64,000 bases of DNA from Toxonevra muliebris. Its lineage: Eukaryota; Arthropoda; Insecta; Diptera; Pallopteridae. Under the pieces are notes generated by a model. That model worked only from the letters and a program-made list of their open reading frames with translations. It was not told the origin of the DNA and searched no databases. The position numbers and the translations under genes were made by a program. Where the stretch lies: positions 150,926,998 to 150,990,997 of the forward strand of contig OY829326.1 of assembly GCA_963691655.1 (NCBI GenBank). Reading direction: 5' to 3'. Shown piece after piece: positions 10,531-22,615 of this stretch; the stretch's first letter is position 1; every line of letters starts with the position of its first letter.

Positions 10531-12958
10531 GCCAGTACAATGGAAAAAACTCAATTTTGTGGCACAGTCAATTGGTCAAACCCATTAAATTTAAGGAACA
10601 TTTGTGCATAAGAGAATAGATCCCAGCTCGGTATAACTACCGACCTTGCTGCTGCTCTCACATACATATTTGCAACTAACGATTCCAAGCGAAGAAAATT
10701 AGTTGAATCAAAGAATTAGATATACAAATAATTCAGAATTCAAATATCTTTTTAATTTGTTTTTCTCATAGTTTTACAAATATGCGAATAATCCAACAAA
10801 TAGTGAATTAAATTGGTTTTTATTTTTTATTTTTTTAAATAAATAAGTATAGAAAATGAACCCAAAAACACATTCCAAATACAAATGACATTTCAATTAC
10901 AAATATTTTTAACAAAATAATTTCCTTTAACCAAGGATGCTGCTTAAAAAGCTGGTTTTTAAAAATTACTTCCCTAAAAAGTTACAATTGTTAAACAAAA
11001 GAAAAATTTTGTTTTTTCAAACAATATAAGTAACAAGTATAAGTTCATATAATTTACTATAAAAATAAAAAAAAGTACCTCATATAAATAGACGCTGAGT
11101 ATTTTTATTAACTTCTCGAGCTTGAGAAGAATGAGTGATAATTCCATGAAAAATTAAAGAAGAAGAAAAGAATATAAAAAATTTTGCCTCACAAAATAAA
11201 CCGAAATCTTAATTTAGTGTTGACAAAGTAGCAACGAAAGTAGAGTTGCGAAACAGTAAAGTTGAAACTAAATTAAAATTTTTGTAAAGAAAGAAAATAA
11301 TGAAAGAAATAAAGACACAGAAAGTTTTAAATGAAATTATTAAAAGTGGAAAAAGAAACGGAGAAAAAGAGGGAGACAAGAGACAGTGAACAAAAATTGG
11401 TCTTGATGTTAGTGGTTGATGGGGATGCTTCTGTTAATATAGCTGGTGTTAGTTGAGGTGATGAATGTTGGTGAAAAGGTCTCACTTTGATGTAGTCCAT
11501 ACCACTTGCTTTTGGCTTATAAATTTAGTTGTTTCTGTGTTTTCTATGTCATAAAAGGCCAACACGCGCGATTGAATTAAACTGACAACAAATAATTAAG
11601 GATAATGTAAGAATACTTGTTTTGTTCTTAGTTTTGCGGATAAAGTTAAGTGGCAGCAGGAAATAGCAGTAGCAGCTACAGTAAGTAGCAAGCAGCCATA
11701 ACAGTAAAAAGCAGCAACAACAACTCGTTTATCATAGTATTAACAATAATCAATGGTGTTTACTATGCAACAGCAGCTTCAGCAATAGCAGCAGTAGCAG
11801 AAACAAAACAACAAATAAAAGAACAAGTCAAATCTACTTACTACCATCACTCCAATGAAGGAAAAAACTTTGTCCTTTAAGTTGTTGGAAACTACAAAAC
11901 TTTTCTTTCTTTTTCATCAACAATTATGGTAACTCTCTCTCAGGACGAAGAAAATGAAAAAAAAATAAAAAAAATTTGTACTCAAACTCAAATATCAACT
12001 TAAACCAAGCATAAAAGTGTATAAGTTTATTTTGTCACAACAAGAGTAACTGAAAAGAAGAAGAAGAAGACAACACAGAAGAAAAAGAAGAAGCAGACGA
12101 AGTTTAAGACATGCAAAGGTGCATACATATAAGCGACCACATACTTACAGCACACACTGTACACACACACATATACATACATATACAATATAACTGCAGC
12201 CAGAGTTGTAAACGAAAGTAGTTGAAGTTGTTGCTAGTTGCTTGGTAGCATTCAGTGACTGCATTTATTTACTATTTGGCTAATTCGTGTTGCCATTGTT
12301 GCTTGCTTTAAAACAATAACAATCAAATGAAAAACAAAAAAGCAAATAAAAGTTACTTACTTCCTTTATTTTTATGTTGTTTATTTTACCTACTTTATGT
12401 TGCAACTATTGTTGCTATTGTTGTTGTTTGTATTGCACACATGTGTTTTTCGGAAGCAACTTTGTATAGAGTGAAATGTGAATTTGCAAATTGCAATTTC
12501 AACTTTAATTGGCTTTGAATTAAATTGATGTTTTCTTTTATTGTTAAGCTTACATAAAAATGTTACCTACTTGCACGTATAAAGTTAAGCTGTGCTGTGA
12601 GAGTTGATAAAAAATTTTTTTTTTGAGTTTTTATGCTGATACTTAGTAGTGAAGAAAAATCAAAGATATAGGAAGAAATGTATATGTATGTATGTATGTA
12701 TGTATTTATGTGCCTGTGTGCAGCAGCCTCTATAGTTTGTTGCTCATTGTAGCTTTAAAAATATTATGCAAACGATATTTTTACTCTTTTCTTTGAGCTT
12801 CAAGTTTCTTCATAGAATTGTATGAATGAAAGAAAAATAGTGTTAAAAATTTTCTAGCAATAAAATGTATTGCTAAGATTTTCAAGGAAAGAAACATTAT
12901 TATAAACCACAAAATAATGCAAAAATATTGTAATTTTATTACTAAAAGCAAAAAGAGT
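10531..12958. other. Non-coding stretch with opa-like triplets and microsatellites
   Basis: No gene is recognised. Visible features are CAG/CAA-rich stretches (about 11640-11820), an AAGAAG run (12055-12100), CA/TA runs (12160-12190), and a TATG tetranucleotide run (about 12680-12710). The composition is typical of fly introns. Confidence 0.5.
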
Positions 12959-12961
12959 CCT

Positions 12962-13248
12962 TCTTAAAATGTGTACTTTGCGGCCCTTCCAACACCTCAT
13001 TAAAGGCCTAAAGCAAGCTTTTTGCACCCATTTAAATTGTGCGTTGTATTTGCATACGAATGGAAGAGATCTACAGCTTTATGATAAATCCGAAAGCCGA
13101 ATTGAAAAGTTTTTCGCACAACAATTGATACTTTTGAAGATTTGCATTACTAGCCAAGAAGTGGTGCGGTGTAGCAAAATTTGTCTTTTAGATTTTCGAC
13201 CATACCGAGGATTGAACCCGGGCACCCTGCATAGCAGTCCAGCCATAT
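12962..13248 (-). mobile_element. tRNA-derived SINE
   Basis: Read on the minus strand, it starts with a tRNA-like head carrying an intact B box GGTTCAATCC (within CCCGGGTTCAATCCTCGG, about 13203-13220) and an A-box-like TGGCTGGACTGC. A body follows containing TTCGGCTTTCGGATTTATC then AAAGCTGTAGATCTC (about 13055-13110). The same body signature occurs in the second SINE (50760-51190). Pol III promoter boxes inside the element are the family hallmark. No terminal duplication was resolved. Confidence 0.65.
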
Positions 13249-13652
13249 ATTTATATATTAATGTTGCGAATTCAACGTTGGGTTTAAATACTATGCATTT
13301 TCTCCTTATTTTTTCAAATAATTACATAGACACTAGCTAATAGAACGACTTCAATGAATCTTATATTAGTTCCGTTTGGAAAATTCGAAAAAAATGGAAA
13401 AATTGGAAAATAGGACCAGAGATTATTTTTTTATATTTTTTTTCTAATTAAACCAAAAGATAAATCTGCGTGTGCTTTTGTTTCCATCCATCTAGAGTCA
13501 GAAATTGATTTTTTCTTGAAAAAGCTAAGATCAAAGTGATCCGAGCGGATTAGTAAGACATGCCCAGATCTTAAGTCGTCTGTCTTAAACTTACAAAATG
13601 TTTTTTTTTGGAGTTGCGAGTGTTTAAGAACAGAACAATCAGACCAGTTTTA

Positions 13653-14529
13653 AAGTGCGGTTCACGCCAAATTGGCACGCTTTATTGTGGTCACCACGTC
13701 GCCCCTAGTCATAAGAACAACAAATTTTTTACTGGGATTTGTTTACAATACCGTTACCGTTAGTTGATAAATTTTTCATATTAATTGATCGCAAGTTGGT
13801 GATTGTGTGCACAATGGAAGCTGCAAATAGAAAATTGATTGTGAACAAATTTATTGAAAATCCGTCGTGGTCTGGTTCAAAGATTGCGAAAGTGTTAAAT
13901 ATCTCCAAAAGAACGGTATGTAGAGTTATAAAACGATATAAAGAAACTCTTAGTGTTGAAAGAGCTAAACAAGTTGTGAACAAAACCGGAACCACCAACC
14001 TAAAATTAAAGGCAAAGATCTTGAGGTCCATCAAAAGCAATCCCGGACTATCGGATAGAGATCGTGCCAAAAAATTCAATACCAGCAAAAGTACTGCTAG
14101 ACGAATACGCATAAAATCTGGGCTAAAGTGCTATCCAAAAAACGTGCTCGTCTTCTTTATAATAATGTTTTGACCAAATTCAATGAATGCATTATTGTGG
14201 ATGACGAATCATACGTAAAATTTTATCTTAAACAGCTTCCAATAAGTTGAAGAAAAATGCAGGTATTGTCAAAAATGTGAATTCAATGTTACTAAAATGG
14301 AACCAAATAACCGTAAAAGTATCCAGAGCGGATGTTCAAAGGTTGATGGGGTCCATTAAAAGGAATACCCGGAACTTTTTGCACAAAAAAGAAATTTAAA
14401 TCTTTTAATATTATAGTATTAAAACACAATATTAAACTTATCATTTAATGCATTTTTTGTTATTCTGAGTGTTCTGGTTAAAAAGATACAGCAACTTTCC
14501 TGCGTGCCAACTTTGCGTGAACCGCGCTT
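13653..14529 (+). mobile_element. Internally deleted DD37E-type Tc1/mariner element
   Basis: The element is 877 bp between TA (13651-13652) and TA (14530-14531). The inverted ends are AAGTGCGGTTCACGCC and, from the right, AAGCGCGGTTCACGCA, followed by a shared TTGGCACGC block. The ends are unlike those of the DD37E copies at 19515 and 52749, so it is a separate family. Roughly 400 bp of transposase is missing. Confidence 0.9.
13814..14399 (+). pseudogene. DD37E-type transposase remnant, central deletion
   Basis: It starts at MEAANRKL with a paired-type helix-turn-helix (GSKIAKVLNISKRTVCRVI) and a second one (SDRDRAKKFNTSKSTARRI). A frameshift near 14125-14135 leads into KRARLLYNNVLTKFNECII and VDDESYVKFYLKQLP, which holds the first catalytic Asp. 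The rest of the catalytic core (second Asp and the Glu) is deleted. The C-terminal piece (ADVQRLMGSIKRNTRNFLHK) follows directly. Assignment to the DD37E group rests on the VDDESYV..KQLP block shared with the copies at 19624 and 52885. Confidence 0.82.
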
Positions 14530-14531
14530 TA

Positions 14532-15160
14532 TGTCTATTGTACTAAGTCCAGTGTTGCCTTTTGCTATTTTTTGAATCTACCAAATTTATTAATAAATCT
14601 GAACAGATATTACGGTATCAAAGATCTCAGGTACTATTTTTCGACACTCTCGTGACAAACATGCTAGCTCTGGTCCGACAGAAAGCGGAGCGGAAATTAA
14701 GTAAGTGGTAAGCCGTCACTTTTCATTTTTTCTCGGAACCACAGGCAGCACAGAAGGCACTAGCTCATAGCTTAATCATATGCAAATGTTTGCCCCAAAA
14801 GCAGTCACCTGTATATAATCCCACCAGCAGCTTACAGCTGTTTCTGTTAAAAGATAACAGAGAGTCTGTTGGACGCTTCTTGTCTGTCTAAAGCCCTTCT
14901 CTTACGATTGTGGGTCAAATCAACCCACTGCAGATGGTCCTGATGGCTGCAGGCAACAAAAAGAGTATGGTTCTTGTGCCCAATGGTTCTTTCTGTCCAG
15001 AAGGTCAGCGAATTTATTTCCTGAAATTCCTGAGTGTTCAGGAACCGAATCCACTGCAGACTATTATATTTTCCATTTTTAATTAAATGTATTGTTAATG
15101 AGATTATAATGACAGGCTTTTTGGTCGAAATTTTCATACGCAAATAGTTAACTATTTTCA
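14532..15160. other. Non-coding stretch
   Basis: No gene is recognised. A short minus-strand frame (14847-15161) has no recognisable motif. Confidence 0.4.
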
Positions 15161-15164
15161 TACT

Positions 15165-15206
15165 TTTTTCCCAACGTTTCGGCGCAATTTTTAGGCCTTC
15201 TTCAGG
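15165..15206 (-). other. Penelope/hammerhead-like motif
   Basis: On the minus strand this reads CCCCTGAAGAAGGCC, a short AT-rich loop, then GCGCCGAAACGTTGGG. CTGAAGA fits the hammerhead core CUGANGA and GAAA follows a GGC/GCC stem, with one extra A before the stem. Penelope-like retroelements are known to carry degenerate hammerhead motifs and CTGAAGAAGG...CCGAAACGT strings. No Penelope reverse transcriptase or GIY-YIG domain was found nearby, so this is a resemblance only. Confidence 0.3.
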
Positions 15207-15274
15207 GGATTTTTATTTATTTATAGTAAATACTATTTGTAAAACCTTCAGTCAGGTAATTAAATTAAAACAAT

Positions 15275-15625
15275 TTATATTATATTATATTTTCCAACAA
15301 AATCAAGCTTGGATTTACAACGCACACCCAGTTTATATGCAGTTAGAGAATTAAGCAAAGATATAAGTGCAGCCTGACTATCACTTAATACACAAATGCT
15401 CCTTACTCTCCAAATGCTACCAATGACATGGTCCATTGCCTTGATGACTGCAGAAATGTCTGCTCGAAAAACAGAAGCATATAACAAAAGAGAGAAGTGA
15501 AGTTGCACTCCATCATTTTTAATGAAGACCCGAGAACCCGAATAGTATTCTGTTTTGGAGCTGTCAGTGAAAATACGTTTACAATTAAGACCAGGCCCAA
15601 AAAAACCAGCAAAAACCAGGTTTCA
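15275..15625 (-). pseudogene. LINE RNase H domain relic
   Basis: Reading on the minus strand, KRIFTDSSKTEYYSGS (first RNase H Asp, usually TDGSK) is followed, after a frame change, by SVFRADISAVIKAMDHV (normally FQAEISA; the catalytic Glu is Asp here) and ICVLSDSQAALISL (the DSQAA motif). This order is that of the RNase H domain of I/LOA/R1-type LINE polyproteins. The domain is interrupted by a frameshift, and no flanking reverse transcriptase is present, so it is a dead fragment. Confidence 0.8.
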
Positions 15626-15639
15626 GGTTCTGGAATTTG

Positions 15640-17566
15640 TATTATTTGCGCTGTTTTAAAACTGGCATTGTATTTTTTTCAAATGTCTTTTCTAACTTAC
15701 ATACATATTTCTCTACCTTCTTCCTCCTATGAAAACTTCGTCCCCTCGTTTCCAACTTCCTTCATTCCCAGTCTCCTTCCTTCTAAGCTTACTTTTTCTT
15801 CCAACCCTTTTTCTCTACACTATTTCTTTCCTTTTCCTCCTTCCATCTTCCGTCTTCAAAATCCCTCTCTAACCTTCTTCATCTTCCCAAACTCTTTTTT
15901 CACAACCCCTTTTCCTCCAACATAAATTTTCTTTAAACTCATTCCTGGACGTCCTCCAAACTCAGAATCTACTACTGCTCTGACGTTTTTTAAAGTAACT
16001 AATTGGATTCTGTTTTCATATTTAAATTCAGTTTTCCATAAGGACATTTTTAAGTGTACCTCTATCGAAAAATTCATTCAATTATTTAACTAAATGTTAT
16101 GTAAATAAGTATGAGAAAAAGTAAATACTCAGCGAGGCACACAGTCTGTAAAAATATTTATTCCTCTAAAGATCTAAGTGACTTAAATTGCATAGCATTT
16201 TTAATATTTGTAAACAAACACCCGACATTTCCCATAGATTTCCATATGCTGGCACATTTACGGAACTCAGCTTTAAGTTTTTAAATGGCTTCTTTTAATT
16301 TTCAACTAGAATTAAAACTTTACCATTTTCATCTCTTTCCAATTCTACTATCAACACTACTAACAGCCACCATCAACACCAACACAGTTTAATGCAATAA
16401 AAATCTAAAATAATTAGTAGTATCCTTACAAAAACAAAAAGTTAAAAATAAATACGAAAAAAGGAAAAATAAAATCCCGGCTGCTGCTAGCAACTAACGT
16501 CCTCCTTCACTTATTGCCAAGTGGAACGGAAACTGATAAGGACACATCAATTTATTTCATTTCAATGAATACGACAACTACCATTTTCCCATTCAGTTGT
16601 TGCCATAGTATTATTGTCTTCCACAAATCCAAACAAACAAACAAACAAACAAACAAACACACAAATATTTTACTACTACAAAAATATGAATACTTTCTCT
16701 AGGAGAAGATATCGCTGGCAAGGCAAAACAACACACACACACAAACATACACACTAATTGAATAAGGATAACAGCAACAATAACAACAACAATACCATCT
16801 GTTTTTTCCATATTACTTTGATTTGCATTAATAAATATTTTATGGTATATTTTAATAGCAGAATTTTTGAACGATTTCGGTTTATGTGTAAATCGTAAAT
16901 GATTGTTCTTCTTCTTCTTCTTCTTTTTGTTGCTGTTGTTAATGTTTTTGTTATTGCTGTTTGTTGCTGCTGATTGTTGTTATTGCTTTTTGTTGCTATT
17001 GTTGTTGTTGTTTAATGAGCAATAACTTTTGGGAAAGTGAGCATGAGCGCATTTCTTGTTTGTGGTAGCAGCAATGAGCCAAGGAGAACACAACCAAACC
17101 AAAGCAACATCATAAATAATATTTCTACTAATGCCTTCATCTTTTCGTTACGCTACACTCAGGTTGTTGGGGTATATAAGTTTTGGATAGTTTAGGTTAA
17201 AACTCATATCAAAAGGCGTGGCAGAAGCAGAATAATATAACAATCTTTTTGAATTGATTTGAACTTTGAAACTTTAATGCGTTTATGCTTTCTTTGTCCA
17301 ATAAAAAAAAAATATTAATTTCTAAAACTTTAGCCAAAAACTAAAAAAAGTAAAGATGGTATTAAAAATTGATGGACGCGGGTCCAGACAATTCCGAAGA
17401 CGAAAGAAGGAGAGGGGTTGCGGGTCTGTAATTTTTCAGTATAATTTTTTTGCTTAACTTCAATATTGTTTTGGGAATAAACTTTTCCCTCTCCTTCTTG
17501 GATCAGGTATGAATATCTAAAGATGTACAATTCTGAAAAATTCTGAAATGAGTTCCATTGAATATT
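15640..17566. other. Non-coding stretch with pyrimidine-rich tract and microsatellites
   Basis: No gene is recognised. A C/T-rich tract runs about 15690-15910. Microsatellites are an (AAAC)n run at 16630-16660, an (AC)n run at about 16730-16753, a (TTC)n run at about 16903-16926, and TTGTTG/GCTGTTG runs at about 16928-17012. Confidence 0.5.
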
Positions 17567-17972
17567 TTAACCCTCTAGTTCCCAAATTTTTGATTGATTT
17601 AAAAAAAATTGGGATTGATTAATTTTGATGTAAAGAGCATAAATCTGATCTCAGAACCCTAAGAAATTTATTGGGTATTATTTTGCATCAAAATTCAAAT
17701 TTCTAGCTATTTTCCTATTTTTCGCAAATTTTAGACTTTGACTGTCTCTAACTTCTGTAAATGAGTTCCATTGAATATTTTAACCCTCTAGTTCCCAAAT
17801 TTTTGATTGATTTAAAAAAATGAGATTGATTAATTTTGATGCAAAGAACATGAATCTGATCTCAGCACCCTAAAATATTTAATGGGCGTGGTATTATTTC
17901 GTATAAAAAATTCAAACTTTTAGCTATTTTCCTATTTTTCACAAATTTTAGACTTTGACTGTCTCTAACTTC
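17548..17972. repeat. ~213-bp tandem duplication of a piggyBac-like end plus its flank
   Basis: Two diverged direct copies (about 17548-17760 and 17761-17972) each begin AATGAGTTCCATTGAATATT, run through TTAACCCTCTAGTTCCC and end at TAACTTCTGTAA. Because about 20 bp of DNA outside the TTAA is duplicated too, the event was a local duplication, not a second insertion. Confidence 0.8.
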
Positions 17973-18105
17973 TGTAATACGCATCAAAACTCATAACTGC
18001 TGCTTTTTTTCAAAAGCTTGGGGAATCCCATAAACGATATGTTAAGGTAGTAATTACACCCTCTTCGACGAAGGCTGTCTAGTGGCACGCTTAGAAACTA
18101 GAAGG
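17571..18105. mobile_element. piggyBac-like non-autonomous element
   Basis: TTAA lies at 17567-17570 and 18106-18109. The left end is CCCTCTAGTTCCCAAATTT and the right end, read inward, CCTTCTAGTTTCTAAGCG. The left end is present twice (17571 and 17784) because of the duplication described above. It matches the interrupted element at 3036-3822. No transposase frame was found. Confidence 0.65.
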
Positions 18106-18330
18106 TTAAGAGACTATGAATATAAAATCTAAATGCTAATTTTTCTACAGACATGACTTAGTTCATATCTTTAGTTTTTTTTTAAAAAGTTTTTAACCGG
18201 CTTCATGAAGGTTTGTAGTCAAAACAGCAAAAATATATATGTAAACAAGCAAATCCGATAGCAGTTTCGGAGTCCCCCACTATTCTTCGTCAGTTATCTT
18301 AGTGATAATTCTTATAGGTCCTCCAACATC
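18106..18330. repeat. Dispersed repeat R, copy 1
   Basis: It contains a GAGACTATGAA...AAATCTAAATG...CATGACTTAGTTCAT block (about 18110-18165), then CAAATCCGATAGCAG and a TTTCGGAGTC...TCTTAGTGATAATTCTTA block (about 18249-18315). The two blocks occur in the same order on either side of the DD37D transposon at 25028-26274, and the first again at about 41720-41800. Its nature is unknown. Confidence 0.5.
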
Positions 18331-19512
18331 CTATATAAGTTACAAATATTTGAAATCGTGAACCAGAATTATAAGGTTTTGATTTCAAAGACCGTCACTA
18401 AATAGAGATGTTGAAAAATACTACCACTACCGCTCTATAAACTTATTTGCTGTTGTATTTTCCTCATATTAATTAGTCTACAAAGTATTTCTTCATTGAT
18501 TGTCTAGTACAAGAGAGAGTACCTATGTGTTTTTTAGTATTATTCTTGATGTCATTATTCTTTTAATTTTTTATTCTTTAATGAATTCAACTTTAACTAA
18601 ATTATTTCAAGTCAATCTATGAGTTTTCGGAACGAAACTTCAAACAAGAGAATGCGCAATTATGACCTCAAAACAGGACTCTCGTAGACAGTAATAACTC
18701 ATAGGCTTTAAAACGACTTATGACTTCATGATTCTAGTTATTTATTCGCAAAAAGAATGGGCTGATCCAGTATTTTCTAAAAGAATTTGAAAATGGAAAT
18801 GACTACATTGTTTGATCAATACCGACGTAAGCTCTTGTGGTGTTTCCACGCGAAGATTGAGGTTTTCAAAAAGTCCATTGAGACCGCATATAAAGTCTCA
18901 TGTCCAATCTCATACAGCATATAATCTATTTCTCCATATAGAATTTTGATCATAGTTGTTTGAGGAAGTTAACAATATCAATCTATAAAACTTTAATTAA
19001 ATTTGTTACAATAACAGATCTCCAAACATTACCTGGGCACTTCTTTTATAAAACAGGAATACTTGGAAACTTTGCTGAGTCCTTTGGAATGCTTATGAAC
19101 ACACAATCCCATCATTCCATAGAGTCACTTCAGTTCAATAATTTTTATTAAGAGAAATGCTTTCTAAGCTGGAGAAATTTATTAGAAAACAGTAGCAAAA
19201 TTCCCTACATTTTGAAACGAATCAGTCATTTATATTAATATCAAAAACGGGTAGACGTGGACACAAAACTGATAAAAACTTTCGTGACATCAGTTTCATC
19301 TTTCATTTCTTACCTTCCGAACAAGAAAAACTGCAGAGAATCACAATTTATAAGATAAATATAGGCATATGACGTCATCAAAAGCGAATCTAATATTCAG
19401 AATGAAGAATTTTATTTTTTTTTTTATTAATTTAAAAGCAATTTATATTAATTCTTTAGTTATGTTGTCAGAAATTTCCAGCGTCTCATGGAATTCTCAT
19501 GAAATTCACGCA
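18331..19512. other. AT-rich non-coding stretch
   Basis: No gene, RNA gene or structured repeat could be supported here. Confidence 0.45.
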
Positions 19513-19514
19513 TA

Positions 19515-20781
19515 AGGAGTGAAATCGAAAAAATCTTTACATATATAAAATTCAATAATTTTTGAACGGTTGATCTTAGAGTTTTAATTTTTTTTTATTT
19601 AATTGATAATATTACAGATAGTTCTAACCACTATTTATGAACTCGTGGACCTTTTTTGGTAAGCCTTCCATTAGAGATTTGATAGTTGTTTCAGACAACT
19701 TTTTGGAACAGTTCGCCTATCTCCTTTTAAAATCTTCGATATTTTGGGACACATTTTTTGTGCTCTTTTAGTTTCTTTTCACAAGAGCACAATATCTCTC
19801 CACTGGTCTTAGCTTCGAACAATGTGGAGGATTGACCTCTCTTGGTATAAAAACTATGTTATTACTTTGGTACCACTCCAGTGCTTTCTTGCCGTAGTGA
19901 CACGATGCCAAATTGGGCCAAAAATATGTGGACACATTGTACTCTCTTATGAATGGAAGAGGTATTTTTTTCAAACATTCTTTGATGTATATTTCGGTAT
20001 TTATAGAGCCCACTGTAACAAATGACTTGCTTCTTTTGCCGCAACTGCATATAGCTTGCCTTACCAGGAATTTTTTTTAGGAAATTTTGTCTGCTTTTGG
20101 ATTCTAAAATGTTCTTCGACATTTCCTCGAGCATCAGCAACATGAAAATTTTGAACCGGAAGCTGCGTAAAATCTGCCAGTACATACGTTTTGTCGTCCA
20201 TTATATAACATGAATATTTTTGTATGAAATTCGATTTTCATTTCCGAGCCCTACTTTTAGAGTCTAAATTTTTTGCAGCATTCCTGTCTGGAACTTTTTG
20301 GACTTTGTATGTTTTCACACCCTGCATTAGCTTTAACTTTTCGCACCAAATAGTCAGAGCACTGGGCTAACCGGGCAGCTTTTCTACCAGATGTGTTTGG
20401 AGATCTTTTCCATATGCTTTCTATTTTCTTGGCTTTCCCAATATCGTGTGGTCCTTGTTTTCTTTTCGAACCAGGTTTCCTATCGATGGTCAAGTTCTCT
20501 CAAACTGTTTAATAACATTGGAAACAGTTTGACGGTAGACCTTTAATTCTTTGGCCAATTTTTTGTAGGACCAATTTGGATTTTTTTGAAAATTTTTAAC
20601 AATTTTAAGACGTACTTCTTTTTCTTCACGCATTTTGATCAAACTCACAATAAATCAAAATATTTGTCATTAAAAATAACAAGTGACATATTTTTCAAAG
20701 ATAACTAGATCCAAGAAATTTTTAAATTTTACACCCAAAAAAAATTATTAGGTGTGTTAAGATTTTTCCAATCTCACTCCT
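19515..20781 (-). mobile_element. DD37E Tc1/mariner element, copy 1
   Basis: The element is 1267 bp between TA (19513-19514) and TA (20782-20783). The inverted ends are AGGAGTGAAATCGAAAAA and, from the right, AGGAGTGAGATTGGAAAAA, followed by ATCTT(T/A)ACA. It is nearly full length and closely similar throughout to the copy at 52749-54022. Confidence 0.92.
19624..20632 (-). pseudogene. DD37E transposase, frameshifted, catalytic Asp replaced by Asn
   Basis: It starts at MREEKEVRLK with an N-terminal helix-turn-helix (YKKLAKELKVYRQTVSNVI), a GR-rich linker (RKPGSKRKQGPHDIGKAKK) and a second helix-turn-helix (GRKAARLAQCSDYLVRKVK). The catalytic part includes a GKASYMQLR segment in a shifted frame, GSINTEIYIKECLKKIPLPF, FWPNLASCHYGKKALEWYQS and PVERYCALVKRN. 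Exactly 37 residues separate the FWPN position from the Glu of RPVE, the spacing that defines the DD37E (ITmD37E) group described from mosquitoes. Here the second Asp is Asn (FWPN; the other copy has FWPD). Several frameshifts and stops are also present. It cannot be active. Confidence 0.88.
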
Positions 20782-20783
20782 TA

Positions 20784-22615
20784 AAATATTAGTCTTAAAA
20801 GTGCCATAATTTTTTTTTTAAAGAGGATAAAGTTGAAAGTCTAAAACAAACCCCTCCCCGCCTTCCCACCCCCCAAAATAATTTTCTTATATTCTAGAAG
20901 TAACCAAAATTATAAAATTTGATTGAGCTGCCCTACAAATTTTTTCTGGCTTTGATAGTTATTTACCATCTTTTCTTTTAATCCAATTAATCATAAATTT
21001 AGTTTTAGGTTAGGTTTTGAGGGCATGGCACTAAAGCATAAAATTACAGCGTATAAATAAGTCGATGTAGACCTGTTAAAACCATTTTTACTTATTCTAG
21101 TCTTTCCCATCTCTCTGATTCTTTTTCCTTTATTCTCTTGTTTTAGGTAAAATTCTTGATTAATTTATAGAAATTTGTATGTTTTGTGTTGTTGCTATTA
21201 GTTTGTATAAGTGTGTGTTTGTGTGCTTTTGTGTGTGTGTACTTTATTACCAACATTTTAAAATTTATGAATACGAACGACGCACCGTACCAAAAATCAT
21301 TTGTCATAAAATCGTAAATTATGTTGAAAATTATTATATTATTGCCACAACCGCTTTTCAATTTTGTTATGGTTTCATCGTTTTGGTGGGTTATAAATTG
21401 CTATGCTCAAAAGCAATAGCAGCAGCAACAATAACAACAACAGCACCCGCAAATACTTATGGGTATTCATAGATTTAACTTATTGTGTTGTTGTAGTGAG
21501 CAAGGAAGGGAAAAAGAGAGAGAGAGAGATAGAGAAGTAGAAAGTGAAAGAGATAGAGTTTTAGAGAGAAGGTGTGAGTGCGGTTGCGGGGAAAAAGGTA
21601 TAATTTGTTTATGCTTGGTGGCATAATTGCTTTAAAATTTCTATGGTTTCGAGTTATTTCAAACGAAAAAGATTTTTTGAATAGAAAGTGCCAGGAGAAG
21701 CCAAGGCATCCATCCTATCTATCTACACAACTAGGGCTCCATAGCAATGTGGCAGACATTGCTTTGTGTGTTTCTGGAATAAAGTTGTTTTTGATTGTTT
21801 TAATAAGTAGTATCCTTTTTTCTATCTCTGTCTCTGTGCGTTTGATTCTTTGGGGACATTAAGCACCTTTTTTTTTATTTGTTGTTCCTGTTATCAGTTT
21901 TATGCAACTTATGGCACAATAATGTGCGACAATTTGGAAAATGTAATTAGAAAAGGTGTTTATTTGTGTGTAACACACTGTTGTGAATCCTATAGAGAGG
22001 CATTTAATTGATTTATTACATTTTATATGCATAACTACCAACTATAAAGATTTATGATTTATGATAATAGATTTTTGTGTAAATGTGCGTATTAAATTTG
22101 TGTGGTCAAATTAACAACAAATTGTTGAGGTCAATGAGGTTCTATTTTTGGAAAGATTTGAATGAGAAATAAGAAGTTTGAGAAAATGGGAAATGCTGTA
22201 AAACGGCCCCAAATTTGCATAATCAGTGGAGGCCAATATTAAAACGATATCATCTTCAATACTTAACGGAACAAAGTTCAAGGTCTAAGTAAAATAAAAA
22301 ATAAATTTTGTTTTTTTTTAAATAAAAAAAAATTGCAAAAATATCTGCAATCTAATGATCACTTTCGAACCACCTTGACATACATTCTTAGTTATCGAGG
22401 TAATAGCTGTCTCCGATCCACTAGCCGCCAAAACTGTTTTTTTTTTTGAAAATATAAGCTCAGTCTCTTATTCTGTACAACAAAAATTAACTTTCCTCTT
22501 CCAAATAAGGATTCAAAAAGTTTTTAAGATGATTCTGATAAAAAAATAAATCTACATTTCCATTTTTGGAGTCGTTAATCCAGAAATAGCGAAACTGGGG
22601 CAGTTTTTAAGTTTT
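20784..22615. other. Non-coding stretch with C-rich and GA-rich tracts
   Basis: No gene is recognised. Visible features are a C-rich run (CCCCTCCCCGCC...CACCCCCC, about 20850-20876), GT/TG runs (about 21209-21240), CAGCAGCAACAATAACAAC (about 21418-21440) and a GAGAGAGA tract (about 21509-21575). Confidence 0.45.

Noticed and set aside
13195..13248. Functional tRNA gene on the minus strand
   Set aside because: Only a good B box is present; the 5' part is incomplete and a SINE body follows.
14847..15161. 104-codon minus-strand frame as part of a Penelope element
   Set aside because: No reverse-transcriptase or GIY-YIG motif is visible; only the short CTGAAGAAGG...CGAAACGT string nearby is suggestive.
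15497..15925. 142-codon plus-strand frame
   Set aside because: It lies opposite the LINE RNase H relic and then runs through a pyrimidine-rich tract; no domain is seen.
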